NCBI GenBank assembly: GCA_017435615.1
Contig: JAFSET010000031.1
Coordinates: 1-36,435 of the forward strand
Direction of reading: 5' to 3'
DNA: 36,435 bases
Origin: Oscillospiraceae bacterium
GTDB taxonomy: Bacteria > Bacillota > Clostridia > Oscillospirales > Oscillospiraceae
Position numbers and translations under genes: made by a program. The notes under the pieces were generated by a model. It had not been told where the DNA came from. It was given only the letters and a program-made list of their open reading frames with translations, and made no database searches. This document shows positions 16,948 through 25,313 of this stretch, in pieces; positions within the stretch are counted from its first letter, which is position 1, and each line of letters opens with the position of its first letter.

Positions 16948-17901
16948 ATGGGCTTTGACGCGCTGCTGGGAAACGACCGGCTGAAACAAAATCTCACCGG
17001 TGCGCTGGCCCGGGGGCGAATTGCCCATTTTTACCTGATCTCCGGTCCTGCTGGCTCCGGCAAACGGACCCTTGCCCGGCTTTTGGCCGCTGCCATCCTC
17101 TGCACGGAGCAAGGTAAGCCCTGCTGCCAATGCGCCGCCTGCAAAAAGGTGCTGTCCAATGTCCACCCGGATCTGATCACCGTGGATGACACCGACCATG
17201 TGAATTTGCCGGTGGAGGTGGTCCGCAACGCCCGGGCGGATATGTACATCCGGCCCAACGAGGCAGAGCATAAGATCTATCTGTTCCCCCGCGCCCAAAA
17301 TATGCGCGTGGAGGCGCAAAACGCCCTGCTGAAAATATTGGAGGAACCGCCGTCCTATGGCGTGTTTATCCTGCTGACCGACAATCCTCAGGCTATGCTG
17401 CCCACCGTCCGGTCCCGATGCACCGAGCTGGCTATGACCGCCCTGCCGGAGCATATTCTCACCGCCGCGCTGAAACAGGCCTACCCTCAGGCGGACGCGG
17501 AGCGGCTCAGCGGTGCTGTCTGCCGCAGCGGCGGCTACCTGGGACAGGCTATGCAGATCATGGAGGAGGCGGAGGATGCTTCCGAGGTAACGGTCCGTTT
17601 CCTGGAAAGCTACATCCGGGCCGATGCTTTGGCTTTGCTGCAGGTGCTGTCCAATATGGAAAAATGGAAACGGGAGCAGCTCATCCAGGAGCTGCAGCGG
17701 TGGCTGCAGGTGATCAGCAACGCCCTTGCCGCCCGCAACGGCATTGCGCCGACCCAGCTTATGGCTGCCCAATTAAGCACCGCCCGGTCCGCCGCGGATC
17801 TGATGGAGGCTATCCGGGTGCTGAAAAAAGCGATCTTGTACGCCCAGGGAAATGTTTCCGGCGGCGCGATCTGCGGCTGGCTGCAATGGCAATTACGATA
17901 A
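16948..17901 (+). CDS. holB: DNA polymerase III delta' subunit
   Basis: A 317-residue AAA+ clamp-loader subunit. Walker A GPAGSGKR (33-40) is followed by a zinc-binding Cys cluster (C52, C59, C60, C62, C65). The Walker B position reads KIYLFPRAQNM without the acidic pair, so it probably does not hydrolyse ATP. LEEPPSYGVFILLTDN and the VRSRC motif are typical. ATG 16948 lies 7 bases after GGAGG; a TTG at 16933 is rejected. The ricT-like gene follows 13 bases later, the same order as holB-yaaT in Bacillus subtilis. Confidence 0.9.
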   Translation: MGFDALLGNDRLKQNLTGALARGRIAHFYLISGPAGSGKRTLARLLAAAILCTEQGKPCCQCAACKKVLSNVHPDLITVDDTDHVNLPVEVVRNARADMYIRPNEAEHKIYLFPRAQNMRVEAQNALLKILEEPPSYGVFILLTDNPQAMLPTVRSRCTELAMTALPEHILTAALKQAYPQADAERLSGAVCRSGGYLGQAMQIMEEAEDASEVTVRFLESYIRADALALLQVLSNMEKWKREQLIQELQRWLQVISNALAARNGIAPTQLMAAQLSTARSAADLMEAIRVLKKAILYAQGNVSGGAICGWLQWQLR

Positions 17902-17914
17902 ACAGGAGTATACT

Positions 17915-19168
17915 ATGAAAGACGATAAGACAGTCAATGACCAGGTCCAGGTGGTGGACATTCAGTTCCGCCCGGGCCAAAAGGTCTATTTCTTTGATCC
18001 GGTCAATAAAACCTATCAGGCAGGTGATCATGTGATCATCGATACTGCCCGGGGACCGGAATACGGCATTTGCACCGCCGGAAACCATATGGTTGCCGCA
18101 AAAAATGTGGTGGCCCCTCTGCGTCCGGTGCTGCGGCTGGCTACCGCTCAGGATGAACGGGCGGTGGAGGCGAACCGGGCCAGGGAAAAGCACGCGTTTC
18201 AGGTCTGCCTGGAGCAGATCCGCCAGCAGGGCCTGGATATGCAGCTTACCGGAACGGAATGTGCCTTTGACGGCAGCAAGCTGATGTTCTTTTTCACCGC
18301 CGATGAGCGTGTGGATTTCCGGGAGCTGGTCAAGACCCTGGCCGGTATTTTCCATACCCGTATCGAGCTGCGGCAGATCGGCGTCCGGGACAAGGCTCGG
18401 ATGGTAGGCGGCCTGGGCATTTGCGGCAGACCCTTCTGCTGCGCAAGCTTTTTGGATGATTTCCAGCCGGTTTCCATCAAAATGGCCAAGACCCAAAACC
18501 TCAGCCTGAACCCCACCAAGATCTCCGGCACCTGCGGCAGACTGATGTGCTGCCTGAAATATGAGCAGGATGCCTATGAAGACCTGATCAAATCCAGTCC
18601 CAAGGCAGAGTCCTTTGTGGATACGCCGGACGGACGGGGTACGGTGACCGAGCTGAGCCTGCTGCGGCAGCGGGTCAAGGTGCGCATGGAGGAAGACGAG
18701 GAAACCATCGGCACCTACCGGGTGGACGAGATCGCGGTCTTCCGCAACGGCAAGGCCAAAAAGACCGATGAGCCGATCCCTGCGGATTGGGCACCCATTT
18801 CCGGCGGCGGCCGCCGCAGATCTAAGCTTCGCGGTATCGATGCCGACGAAGCCGGCCTGGAGCCGGTAAAATTCCGCTACCGGAATGAGCCGGTGGAAGA
18901 GCCGGAGGCACCTGCACCGGAGGAAAAGCCCAAGGAAAACCGTCAGAACCGGAGAAACCGCAAAGGCCAAAAACCGGAGCAAAAACCGCAGGCAGCCCCG
19001 GAACAGACCAAGGCACCGCAAAAGGCCAAAAAGCCGCAGCCTGCGGAAAAGCCCGCGCAGCCTCAGGCAACGCAGGAGGGCAATCAGAATACGGAGCAGA
19101 AAAAGCCCAACCGCCGGCGGCATCACCACTACAGACATAAGCCCAAGCAATCCGGCGAAGGAAAATAA
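17915..19168 (+). CDS. ricT: PSP1-domain protein, RicT (YaaT)-like
   Basis: A 417-residue protein. The conserved PSP1 part (about 1-300) has the Cys motifs CGRPFCC (170-176) and TCGRLMCC (206-213), which bind Fe-S clusters in RicT. In Bacillus, RicT with RicA and RicF forms the Y-complex that steers RNase Y; an RNase Y gene is at 33672 in this window. From about 325 the protein becomes a Pro/Glu/Lys-rich disordered tail ending in a basic RRRHHHYRHKPK cluster that may bind RNA. B. subtilis RicT is about 275 residues, so the tail is extra. Start at 17915 follows AACAGGAGTATACT. Confidence 0.9.
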   Translation: MKDDKTVNDQVQVVDIQFRPGQKVYFFDPVNKTYQAGDHVIIDTARGPEYGICTAGNHMVAAKNVVAPLRPVLRLATAQDERAVEANRAREKHAFQVCLEQIRQQGLDMQLTGTECAFDGSKLMFFFTADERVDFRELVKTLAGIFHTRIELRQIGVRDKARMVGGLGICGRPFCCASFLDDFQPVSIKMAKTQNLSLNPTKISGTCGRLMCCLKYEQDAYEDLIKSSPKAESFVDTPDGRGTVTELSLLRQRVKVRMEEDEETIGTYRVDEIAVFRNGKAKKTDEPIPADWAPISGGGRRRSKLRGIDADEAGLEPVKFRYRNEPVEEPEAPAPEEKPKENRQNRRNRKGQKPEQKPQAAPEQTKAPQKAKKPQPAEKPAQPQATQEGNQNTEQKKPNRRRHHHYRHKPKQSGEGK

Positions 19169-19179
19169 ATTGCATCAAA

Positions 19180-19213
19180 GAGGGGGCCGTCTCATTTTAG
19201 AGACAGCCCCCTC
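19180..19213. terminator. Terminator hairpin, copy A
   Basis: GAGGGGGCCGTCT and AGACAGCCCCCTC pair around a CATTTTAG loop, after the ricT-like gene. Copy B at 19401 is nearly identical. It could act in both directions. Confidence 0.65.
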
Positions 19214-19215
19214 AC

Positions 19216-19398
19216 AGTCTGTCAAAAACCCCTGTCATTGCGAGCCAGTTCGCAAACTGGCGTGGCAATCCGTTTCTCAAAAAATTCCGTTTTTGCTTAT
19301 TTTTCAGGTAAAACATATACTTTTAGGAACGGATTCCCACGTCGCTTCGCTCCTCGGAATGACACGCATTTTCGGAAAAGGTACTTTTTTGACACTCT
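19216..19398. repeat. Palindromic element between duplicated terminators
   Basis: The ends are inverted: AGTCTGTCAAAAA (19216-19228) and TTTTTGACACTCT (19386-19398). Inside are the hairpin CATTGCGAGCCAGTTCGCAAACTGGCGTGGCAATCC family and, at the right, GGATTCCCACGTCGCTTCGC and GGAATGACA, which pair with TGTCATTGCGAG at the left. No gene is seen. Confidence 0.7.
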
Positions 19399-19400
19399 AA

Positions 19401-19434
19401 GAGGGGGCCGTCTCATTTTGAGACAGCCCCCTTC
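19401..19434. terminator. Terminator hairpin, copy B
   Basis: GAGGGGGCCGTCTC and GAGACAGCCCCCTT. It lies downstream of the minus-strand transglutaminase gene and is a near copy of 19180-19213. Confidence 0.65.
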
Positions 19435-19515
19435 ACTTTTATATACCGAAAAAATGCTGTTTTCGTCAGAAATTTCCCTTTCTCAAGGCATGCTGACACA
19501 TGCAAACGGAACGTG

Positions 19516-20991
19516 TCAGCGGATGGTGCCGCAGAAATTGTAGTTGCTGGCATCCCAGGGGCCGTACCGGCAGACGAAATAGTTCCAGGAGCCGTCACTG
19601 CCGTAGTTGCCTGTTTCCGTACAGTACCACCGGCCGGCCAGCTTCACTTCTCCCCAGAAATGGCCGATATCCTGGCGGCGGTAGCCGTTGATGATCCGGG
19701 CATCGAAGCCCAAATAGTCCAGATACTGGGCCAGCGCGCCGTTGTACTGCAGGCACTGACCGGTCCGCTCCTCGAAAATGCACTTTACATACCGGTATTT
19801 GGCGGAGGTGGTGTAGCTGTTGTCATAAACCGTATTGTAATGGATCCAGCTATGGACATACTGGGCTTTTTCCGCCCTGGTCATACCCTTCTGCAGGTGC
19901 AGCTTTTCAAAATTGGCAAAAATCGTTTTGTCCTCGCCTGTTACATACTCCGTCCAGTCCTTGTACATGGAGCTGCCCCGCACATTCATCACATCCAGCA
20001 CATTGTCCGGCGTTCCGGCGGCGTTGCGCATCAGGGAATAGGCGGACTCGCTGTTGGCAGGGGTAAAGGTCCCCAGCAGCACTTTTTTGCCTTTTACGGT
20101 TTGATAGGCCTCTATGAAAACCTCATACATATACCGTTCGGTGGATACGCCGGTCAGGGTGTGATCCCGTTTGGCACCCTTTGCCACGGTTGCGATGTTG
20201 CGTGTCCTGTAAAATGTCCGGGTGCCGTCCTTGCCGTATTTGTACACATTGGCGCGGATCTTATAGGAGGTGGCACCGGGATAGGAGGACCACTGGATCC
20301 GCACAGAGCTTGCTTTTGTGGTTAGGTAAATATAAGGACCAAGCACCATGCTTGCCGTATCGGATTTGCCTAACTGGCCTTTTCGGTAGGCGGCCACCCG
20401 GTAGCTGTAGGTTTGTCCGGCTTTTTTGGCAGAGGTATCCGTGTAGGAATAATAAAACCAGTCATCTACCTCCGCAAAAAAACCGTCCCTGGACAAGGTG
20501 CCGATCCGTTTGAAGGAGGACTCGCCGGTTGCCTTTCTGTAAATATGAAATCCCAAAACACTGGCCTGCTCCGTTTTCGGATAGCTCCATTGCAGTCGCA
20601 AATGGTCCTTGTCTGCCCTGGAAACATCCGGGCTGACCTTCTGCATAGGATGGAGCTTTTGGGTGTTGGAGGTGGTTTTGACATTGCCCTTCACGCCCAC
20701 GACCTTATATGTATAGGCGCTGGTGGTTTTCAGGCCGGTATCGGTGTAGGACCGGTCGGTCACACGGGCCAGCCGGATGTACTTGCCGTCGTTTCTGGCG
20801 CGGTAGATCACATAATGACTGTAATTATACTCGGTACTCCAGCTAATAAACACAGAAGTTTTGGACTTGCCGTAGCCTGTCAGGGTGATTTTTTTACTGA
20901 CGGCACCCTGAGCGGTCACCGGCGGCAAAAGACTGCATACCATCAGGCAGATCAGCAGCACAGAACAAATTCTTTGAAACAGCTTCTTCAC
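19516..20991 (-). CDS. Secreted FN3-repeat protein with transglutaminase-like domain
   Basis: A 491-residue exported protein. The signal peptide is residues 1-29 (ICSVLLICLMVCSLLPPVTAQG). Three fibronectin type III-like domains follow (about 32-118, 118-215, 215-320; each with YxIYR or related strands and YTYKV/YSYRV). A transglutaminase-like domain (about 340-491) has candidate catalytic Cys in RTGQCLQYNGAL and His in IGHFWGEVKL, with acidic CTETGN. This fold often serves cysteine protease or peptidoglycan-linked roles in bacteria. There is no LPXTG or other anchor. The start is GTG at 20991 after GGAGGATGATATT. It follows mtaB by 18 bases. Confidence 0.88.
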   Translation of the reverse strand: MKKLFQRICSVLLICLMVCSLLPPVTAQGAVSKKITLTGYGKSKTSVFISWSTEYNYSHYVIYRARNDGKYIRLARVTDRSYTDTGLKTTSAYTYKVVGVKGNVKTTSNTQKLHPMQKVSPDVSRADKDHLRLQWSYPKTEQASVLGFHIYRKATGESSFKRIGTLSRDGFFAEVDDWFYYSYTDTSAKKAGQTYSYRVAAYRKGQLGKSDTASMVLGPYIYLTTKASSVRIQWSSYPGATSYKIRANVYKYGKDGTRTFYRTRNIATVAKGAKRDHTLTGVSTERYMYEVFIEAYQTVKGKKVLLGTFTPANSESAYSLMRNAAGTPDNVLDVMNVRGSSMYKDWTEYVTGEDKTIFANFEKLHLQKGMTRAEKAQYVHSWIHYNTVYDNSYTTSAKYRYVKCIFEERTGQCLQYNGALAQYLDYLGFDARIINGYRRQDIGHFWGEVKLAGRWYCTETGNYGSDGSWNYFVCRYGPWDASNYNFCGTIR

Positions 20992-21009
20992 AATATCATC
21001 CTCCGTTTG

Positions 21010-22305
21010 TTATTCTTCCGGGGTCAGGGTTCCCACCACGCCGTCATCCTTCAGTCCGGTGATCTTCACCGGCAGGATCCGGTTGCGCAGGCCCTCCCCG
21101 GGGACATAGACTTTGACATAGTTGGGAGCGTGACCGGTGTCATACTGCCCCTCCGGCTCCTCAAACAGCACCTGCTGTACCGTGCCGATCAGCGCTTGCC
21201 GGTACTGCCGGGACATCTGGGCGGCCACCTGGGTGGCCCGCCGGCTGCGTTCCTCCTTTACGGCGTTGGGGTGCTGACCGGGCATTTTGTCTGCCGGGGT
21301 GCCGGGACGGCGGGAATAGGGGAAAATGTGCATATCCGCAAAGCCGCACCTTTGAATAAACCGCAGGCTTTCCTCCAGCTCCTGCTCCGTCTCTCCGGGA
21401 AACGCCACGATCATATCCGTGGTAATGGCACAGCCGGGGAAGTACTGCTTTAGCAGCCGGACACTTTCATAATACCGGGCGGTATCATATTTGCGCTTCA
21501 TCCGCTGCAGCACCGTATCACTGCCGGACTGCATGGAAAGATGGAACTGAGGGCAAAGATTGGGCAGATCCTTCATAGCCCGGCAAAAGTCTTCCGTTAC
21601 GATCCGTGGCTCTAAGGAGCCTAAGCGGATCCGCATTTGGGGGACAGCCTGCGCTACGGCGGTGATCAGCTTGTCCGGACCGGGCTTTCCCGGAAGATCC
21701 ATACCCCAGGAGGCGATCTCAATGCCGGTGATCACGATCTCCCGGTAGCCTTGCTCCATAAGAAGCTTTGCCTGCTCCACCGCCAGCTCCACCGGCGCGG
21801 AGCGCACCGGGCCACGGGTGTAGGGAATGATGCAGTAGGTGCAGAAATTCACACATCCGTCCTGTACCTTCAGCATGGCACGGGTCCGGCCCTCCAGGCT
21901 GCCGGCCGGCAGTGTTTCAAACTGCCTGCGGCGCAATGCCTCATCCAAAACCTGCCGGTGCTGCCGGTCCTGGGCCGTTTGGAGCATAGCCTGCAAAAAC
22001 GCTTCACGCTGACTGCTGCCGCCGATCACATCTACCTGCAGCGCTTCCAGTGCCTGGGGCGCGTGCTGGCTGTAGCAGCCGCACACGCCGATCACCGCCT
22101 GGGGGGCTGCTTTTCTGCACCGGCGGATTACCGCCCGGTTTTTCTTGTCCGCCACCGCCGTCACGGAGCAGGTGTTGATCACATAGCAGTCGCATACATC
22201 CTGAAAGCTTCCGATCTGATGGCCCATTGCCGTCAGAAGCTGCTCCATTGCCTGTGTCTCATATTGATTGACCTTGCAGCCCAAGGTGTAAAATCCAAAT
22301 ATCAT
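21010..22305 (-). CDS. mtaB: tRNA t6A37 methylthiotransferase (MtaB-type)
   Basis: A 431-residue MiaB-family radical SAM enzyme that adds a methylthio group to t6A at position 37 of tRNAs reading ANN codons. The N-terminal [4Fe-4S] cysteines are in TLGCKVNQYE, INTCSVT and GVCGCY; the radical SAM cluster is CVNFCTYC (CxxxCxxC). The C-terminal TRAM-like part includes VLFEEPEGQY and NYVKVYV. ATG 22305 follows GGTGG at 8 bases; GTG at 22320 is also possible. It is followed by the transglutaminase gene. MtaB is preferred over MiaB from the TLGCKVNQYET N-terminus. Confidence 0.9.
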   Translation of the reverse strand: MIFGFYTLGCKVNQYETQAMEQLLTAMGHQIGSFQDVCDCYVINTCSVTAVADKKNRAVIRRCRKAAPQAVIGVCGCYSQHAPQALEALQVDVIGGSSQREAFLQAMLQTAQDRQHRQVLDEALRRRQFETLPAGSLEGRTRAMLKVQDGCVNFCTYCIIPYTRGPVRSAPVELAVEQAKLLMEQGYREIVITGIEIASWGMDLPGKPGPDKLITAVAQAVPQMRIRLGSLEPRIVTEDFCRAMKDLPNLCPQFHLSMQSGSDTVLQRMKRKYDTARYYESVRLLKQYFPGCAITTDMIVAFPGETEQELEESLRFIQRCGFADMHIFPYSRRPGTPADKMPGQHPNAVKEERSRRATQVAAQMSRQYRQALIGTVQQVLFEEPEGQYDTGHAPNYVKVYVPGEGLRNRILPVKITGLKDDGVVGTLTPEE

Positions 22306-22361
22306 CGTCAAAACCACCAAAAAGTCCAGTCGTACTTTGTGAAAATCGTCAGGTTCGTTTA

Positions 22362-22389
22362 TTGAATTTCGCAGGAATTCTGCTATAAT
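22362..22389 (+). promoter_or_regulatory. Promoter of HPr-like gene
   Basis: TTGAAT (22362-22367), 16 bases, TATAAT (22384-22389). Confidence 0.65.
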
Positions 22390-22452
22390 AGGAACCGACT
22401 CTTTTTATTATAAACGAAAAAAACGGATTTGTACAGCACGGAGGGACATAAA

Positions 22453-22692
22453 ATGCGTGAATTTGATATTATTCTGCAGTCCCTGGCGCAGGTACAGGAG
22501 TTTGTAAGTCTTGCGATGGTGCAGCCCTTTGAGATTTGGGTGGGCAACGACCGGCAGAGCATCAACGGCAAAGACCTGATGGGAATGTTCAGCTTGGACT
22601 ATTCCGGTCCGGTCCGTGTTCGGGCAACCTGCACAGCAGAGCAATTTTCCTGTTTTCGCACCTCCGCCGCGCAATTTATCGTATCCCATTGA
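22453..22692 (+). CDS. HPr-like protein without the phosphorylatable His
   Basis: A 79-residue protein with the HPr fold pattern. The C-terminal half (INGKDLMGMFSLDYSGPVRVRAT) matches the HPr stretch K-x-LMGVMSL. The region that should hold the active-site His (GIHARPA in HPr) instead reads LAQVQEFVSL, so it cannot accept the PTS phosphate. The Ser46-equivalent site is also not clear. It may be a regulatory or structural paralogue. CGGAGGGACATAA precedes ATG 22453, and it has its own promoter and terminator. Confidence 0.75.
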   Translation: MREFDIILQSLAQVQEFVSLAMVQPFEIWVGNDRQSINGKDLMGMFSLDYSGPVRVRATCTAEQFSCFRTSAAQFIVSH

Positions 22693-22721
22693 TTTGTTCC
22701 GGGAATACCTGGAGCGATATA

Positions 22722-22757
22722 AAAAACCGGACAGGCCATTTGGTCTGTCCGGTTTTT
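22722..22757 (+). terminator. Terminator of HPr-like gene
   Basis: AAAAACCGGACAG pairs with TCTGTCCGGTTTTT around GCCATTTGG; T run at the end. Confidence 0.88.
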
Positions 22758-22785
22758 CTGTCTGGCATAGCTGCCGACAATATTC

Positions 22786-22802
22786 AAATTTCAGTTTATC
22801 GA
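22786..22802 (+). repeat. Shared 17-bp repeat-end motif
   Basis: AAATTTCAGTTTATCGA, identical to the reverse complement of 27062-27078 and close to 26888-26904 and 33572-33587. It lies just outside the palindromic element at 22822. Confidence 0.7.
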
Positions 22803-22821
22803 GTAATTTAAACTTTGCAAA

Positions 22822-23036
22822 AAACCTACCGACGTGTCATTGCGAGCCGCCGAACGGCGGCGTGGCAATCTCAAAGGGAAACTTTATTCGTTTATGGTGC
22901 CAAAGGATATTTGGGGCCTGAAATAATAATTTTTTGGGTTGGAACGGGTCCTTTGGGTTATCCAACGTACACCCTTGCATTTTGAGATTGCCACGCCAGT
23001 GTGAGCACTGGCTCGCAATGACAAGTCGGTAGGTTT
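22822..23036. repeat. Nested palindromic element, about 215 bp
   Basis: Terminal inverted repeats of about 55 bases: AAACCTACCGAC at 22822 and GTCGGTAGGTTT at 23025, continuing inward with GTCATTGCGAG / CTCGCAATGAC and GTGGCAATCTCAAA / TTTGAGATTGCCAC. Each arm has its own hairpin (GCCGCCGAACGGCGGC; GCCAGTGTGAGCACTGGC). The centre holds no gene. Confidence 0.85.
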
Positions 23037-23095
23037 CTACCGTTTCGTTAAACAGGAAAAACGTTGATGCGTAACATTTTTTCTCCTTTTGCAGC

Positions 23096-23233
23096 AAAAC
23101 AAAAACCTAAAGCGGTGTCATTGCGAACCAGTGCGCACACTGGTGTGGCAATCCGTTCTCTTGCAATGCGCAGCATTGCGCCGCCCACAGGGCGGCAATT
23201 TGACATCCTCAACAGCTCAAAAAATAAGAATTT
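23096..23233. repeat. Palindromic intergenic repeat, copy 2
   Basis: Matches 1-204 except for a short loop (CGCA) in the first hairpin where that copy has 66 more bases. Confidence 0.85.
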
Positions 23234-23253
23234 ACTCTTCAACAATTTTACTT

Positions 23254-23280
23254 AAGGTGTGTGTTCGGAACACGCCTTTT
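23254..23280 (+). terminator. Terminator-like hairpin
   Basis: AAGGTGTGTGTTC pairs with GAACACGCCTT, then TTTTTG. No gene ends just before it, so it may be a repeat component or shield the LysR promoter. Confidence 0.5.
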
Positions 23281-23297
23281 TTGTTTTGAAATACCAG

Positions 23298-23326
23298 TTG
23301 ACAAACGGGCTGCGGTTCGCTATAAT
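23298..23326 (+). promoter_or_regulatory. LysR gene promoter
   Basis: Full consensus TTGACA (23298-23303), 17 bases, TATAAT (23321-23326). Confidence 0.85.
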
Positions 23327-23337
23327 CTGCGATATAA

Positions 23338-23349
23338 ATAAATATTTAT
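23338..23349. promoter_or_regulatory. Palindrome after LysR promoter
   Basis: ATAAATATTTAT, a perfect 12-bp palindrome just downstream of the transcription start. It is a candidate site for autorepression; it contains no strict T-N11-A spacing test beyond A/T richness, so confidence is modest. Confidence 0.35.
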
Positions 23350-23391
23350 CGATTATAATCAAATGCTTATGTTTCGAAGGAGACCATAACC

Positions 23392-24312
23392 TTGGATACA
23401 AAAATCTACAACAATTATGTTTTACATGTGGCAGAGCAGGGCAGCCTGACAAAGGCGGCCGCAGCCCTGGGCATCTCCCAGCCTGCCATCAGCTCCGGCA
23501 TTACGGCGCTGGAGCAGGAGCTGGGAATTCAGATCTTCAACCGAAAAAGCAAGCCGGTCACCTTTACTGCGGAGGGGCAGATCTATTTTGATTATCTGAT
23601 CAAGCTGCAGGCGCTTTCTCAGGATTTTGCCCACCGAATTCAAAGCTACCGTAAGACGGTCAACAACACGGTCACGGTAGGCGGCCCCATTGCCTATGTC
23701 AACTCTGTGCTGACAGACGGAGTGATCTGGCTGCGCAGGCAGGAGCCGTCCTGTGATGTGCGGATCAAATGCGCCCCCATGGCGGAGCTGATGGAAATGG
23801 CCACCAAGGGGGAGATCAATTGCTTTGTCAGCACCAGCGGCGAGCTGCCCCCCTGTTTTGAAAAGCGGCTGATCCACAAAGAACGGCTGCATCTTTGCAT
23901 CCCAAAGTCGGATCCCATTAACCGGGAGCTGGAAGAATACCTTGTCCGCCCCGGTCAAATGGGTCCTTCCTTTGACTACAGCCGGCTTGCAGGCAGGACC
24001 TTTGTGTTTTTGGAGCATGGACAGCCGATGCAGAAGCAGATCACTGCGTTCCTGAACACCTACGGCATCCGGCCTGAGTGCCGGATCACCGTCAACCAGG
24101 TGTCCACAGCGGTGAATTTAGCGTTGAAGGGTGAGGGCATCTGCATTGCATCGGATTCTGCTCTGGAGGATACATTGGACCTGAGCGGCATTTGTATTTA
24201 TGCTCTGCCGGAGCATATTTCCGGCCGCAGCATCTATATTGCCTACAACAAAGACCTGTTTATCCCTGACGCCTGTCAGATGTTGCTGGAATACTTATCC
24301 GGCAAAGTATAA
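23392..24312 (+). CDS. LysR family transcriptional regulator
   Basis: A 306-residue regulator. The N-terminal winged HTH is GSLTKAAAALGISQPAISSGITALEQELGIQIF, followed by a LysR substrate-binding domain (about 90-306). It starts with TTG at 23392, 9 bases after AAGGAG, with a full consensus promoter 66 bases upstream. The ABC transporter operon begins 26 bases after its stop on the same strand. This is unusual, as LysR genes are often divergent from their targets, but suggests the regulator and transporter are one unit sensing the transported compound. Confidence 0.9.
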   Translation: MDTKIYNNYVLHVAEQGSLTKAAAALGISQPAISSGITALEQELGIQIFNRKSKPVTFTAEGQIYFDYLIKLQALSQDFAHRIQSYRKTVNNTVTVGGPIAYVNSVLTDGVIWLRRQEPSCDVRIKCAPMAELMEMATKGEINCFVSTSGELPPCFEKRLIHKERLHLCIPKSDPINRELEEYLVRPGQMGPSFDYSRLAGRTFVFLEHGQPMQKQITAFLNTYGIRPECRITVNQVSTAVNLALKGEGICIASDSALEDTLDLSGICIYALPEHISGRSIYIAYNKDLFIPDACQMLLEYLSGKV

Positions 24313-24338
24313 TTCACAATCAACAAAGGAGCATTACC

Positions 24339-25298
24339 ATGAGAAAAACAAAAGCACTGACCCTGATCCTGATCAGCATTTGTATGCTGCTTGCCTGCAC
24401 CGCCTGTGGCGGCGCACCGAAGGAAAAAACACTGACGATCGCCTATCAGGGCGGCATCGGCTATGCGCCGGTGCATATGATGGAGGCAAAAAACCTGATT
24501 GAAGCCAACTATGACGGAGAGATTACCGTTAAGTTTGTAAAGCTGGATTCCGGCGCGGCCATCAACGAGGGCATCATCGGCGGTACCGTGGATATCGGCT
24601 GTATGGGCCTGGCACCAGCCATTTCCGGCGTGGCAGCCGGTATTCCCTATAAGGTCCTGTCCAATCTGTGCGCCCAGTCCCACGGCCTGATGAGCAACGA
24701 CCCCGGCATCACCAAGCTGACAGACATCACCTCCGAGGACAAAATTGCCCTGGTCTCCACCGGCTCCTTCCAGCACCTTTTGCTGGCTATGGCCGCGGAG
24801 CAGAGCCTGGGTGACCCCCATGCACTGGACCATAACATTCAAAATATGTCCCACGCAGAGGGCATGGCCTCCCTGCAATCCGGAACCGTCAAGCTGCACC
24901 TGACCTCCTCTCCCTTTATTTATCAGGAGCGTGACAGCGGTGCCTATACGGAGCTTCCGGAGATCGCCCAGGTATGGCCCAACGGCAATTCCTTCCTGGT
25001 GGCCATGGGTTCTACTGCCCTGGAGCAGGATCCGGCACTGCTGCAGGCGGTACAAACTGCCTTTGCCCAGGCCATTGATTTTATCAACAACAACCGGGAT
25101 GAGGCCGCACAGATCGAAAGTGAGTACCTGGGACTGGATCTGGAAACCGTGACCGGGTATTTGGAGCAGCCGGACTGCCAGTTCTTCCCGGAGCTTCGGG
25201 GTGCGGATACCATGGCGCAGTTTATGCACCGGGCAGGCTTTATTGAGAAGGAAGTCAATATGGATGACTTCCGGTTCTCCTTTGTGGCCGGCTCCTGA
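24339..25298 (+). CDS. ABC transporter substrate-binding lipoprotein, NMT1/SsuA type
   Basis: A 319-residue protein with a lipoprotein signal ending LLACTAC (Cys 20 or 23). The mature part matches the nitrate/sulfonate/thiamine-precursor binding family: LTIAYQGGIGYAPVHMMEAKNL, then GGTVDIGCMGLAPAISGVAAGIPYK. It is anchored outside the membrane and delivers substrate to the permease. The substrate cannot be told from the sequence; taurine, alkanesulfonate, pyrimidine precursor or another small anion are options. AAAGGAGCATTACC precedes ATG 24339. Confidence 0.9.
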   Translation: MRKTKALTLILISICMLLACTACGGAPKEKTLTIAYQGGIGYAPVHMMEAKNLIEANYDGEITVKFVKLDSGAAINEGIIGGTVDIGCMGLAPAISGVAAGIPYKVLSNLCAQSHGLMSNDPGITKLTDITSEDKIALVSTGSFQHLLLAMAAEQSLGDPHALDHNIQNMSHAEGMASLQSGTVKLHLTSSPFIYQERDSGAYTELPEIAQVWPNGNSFLVAMGSTALEQDPALLQAVQTAFAQAIDFINNNRDEAAQIESEYLGLDLETVTGYLEQPDCQFFPELRGADTMAQFMHRAGFIEKEVNMDDFRFSFVAGS

Positions 25299-25313
25299 AA
25301 AGAGGACTAAGCC

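Noticed and set aside
17810-19150. A 446-codon minus-strand open frame opposite the ricT-like gene
   Set aside because: Leu/Arg-rich shadow frame of a GC-rich coding region; it overlaps holB and the PSP1 cysteine motifs are on the plus strand.
22786-23233. Possible CRISPR array
   Set aside because: Repeats are few, palindromic, of unequal spacing, without uniform spacers or cas genes.
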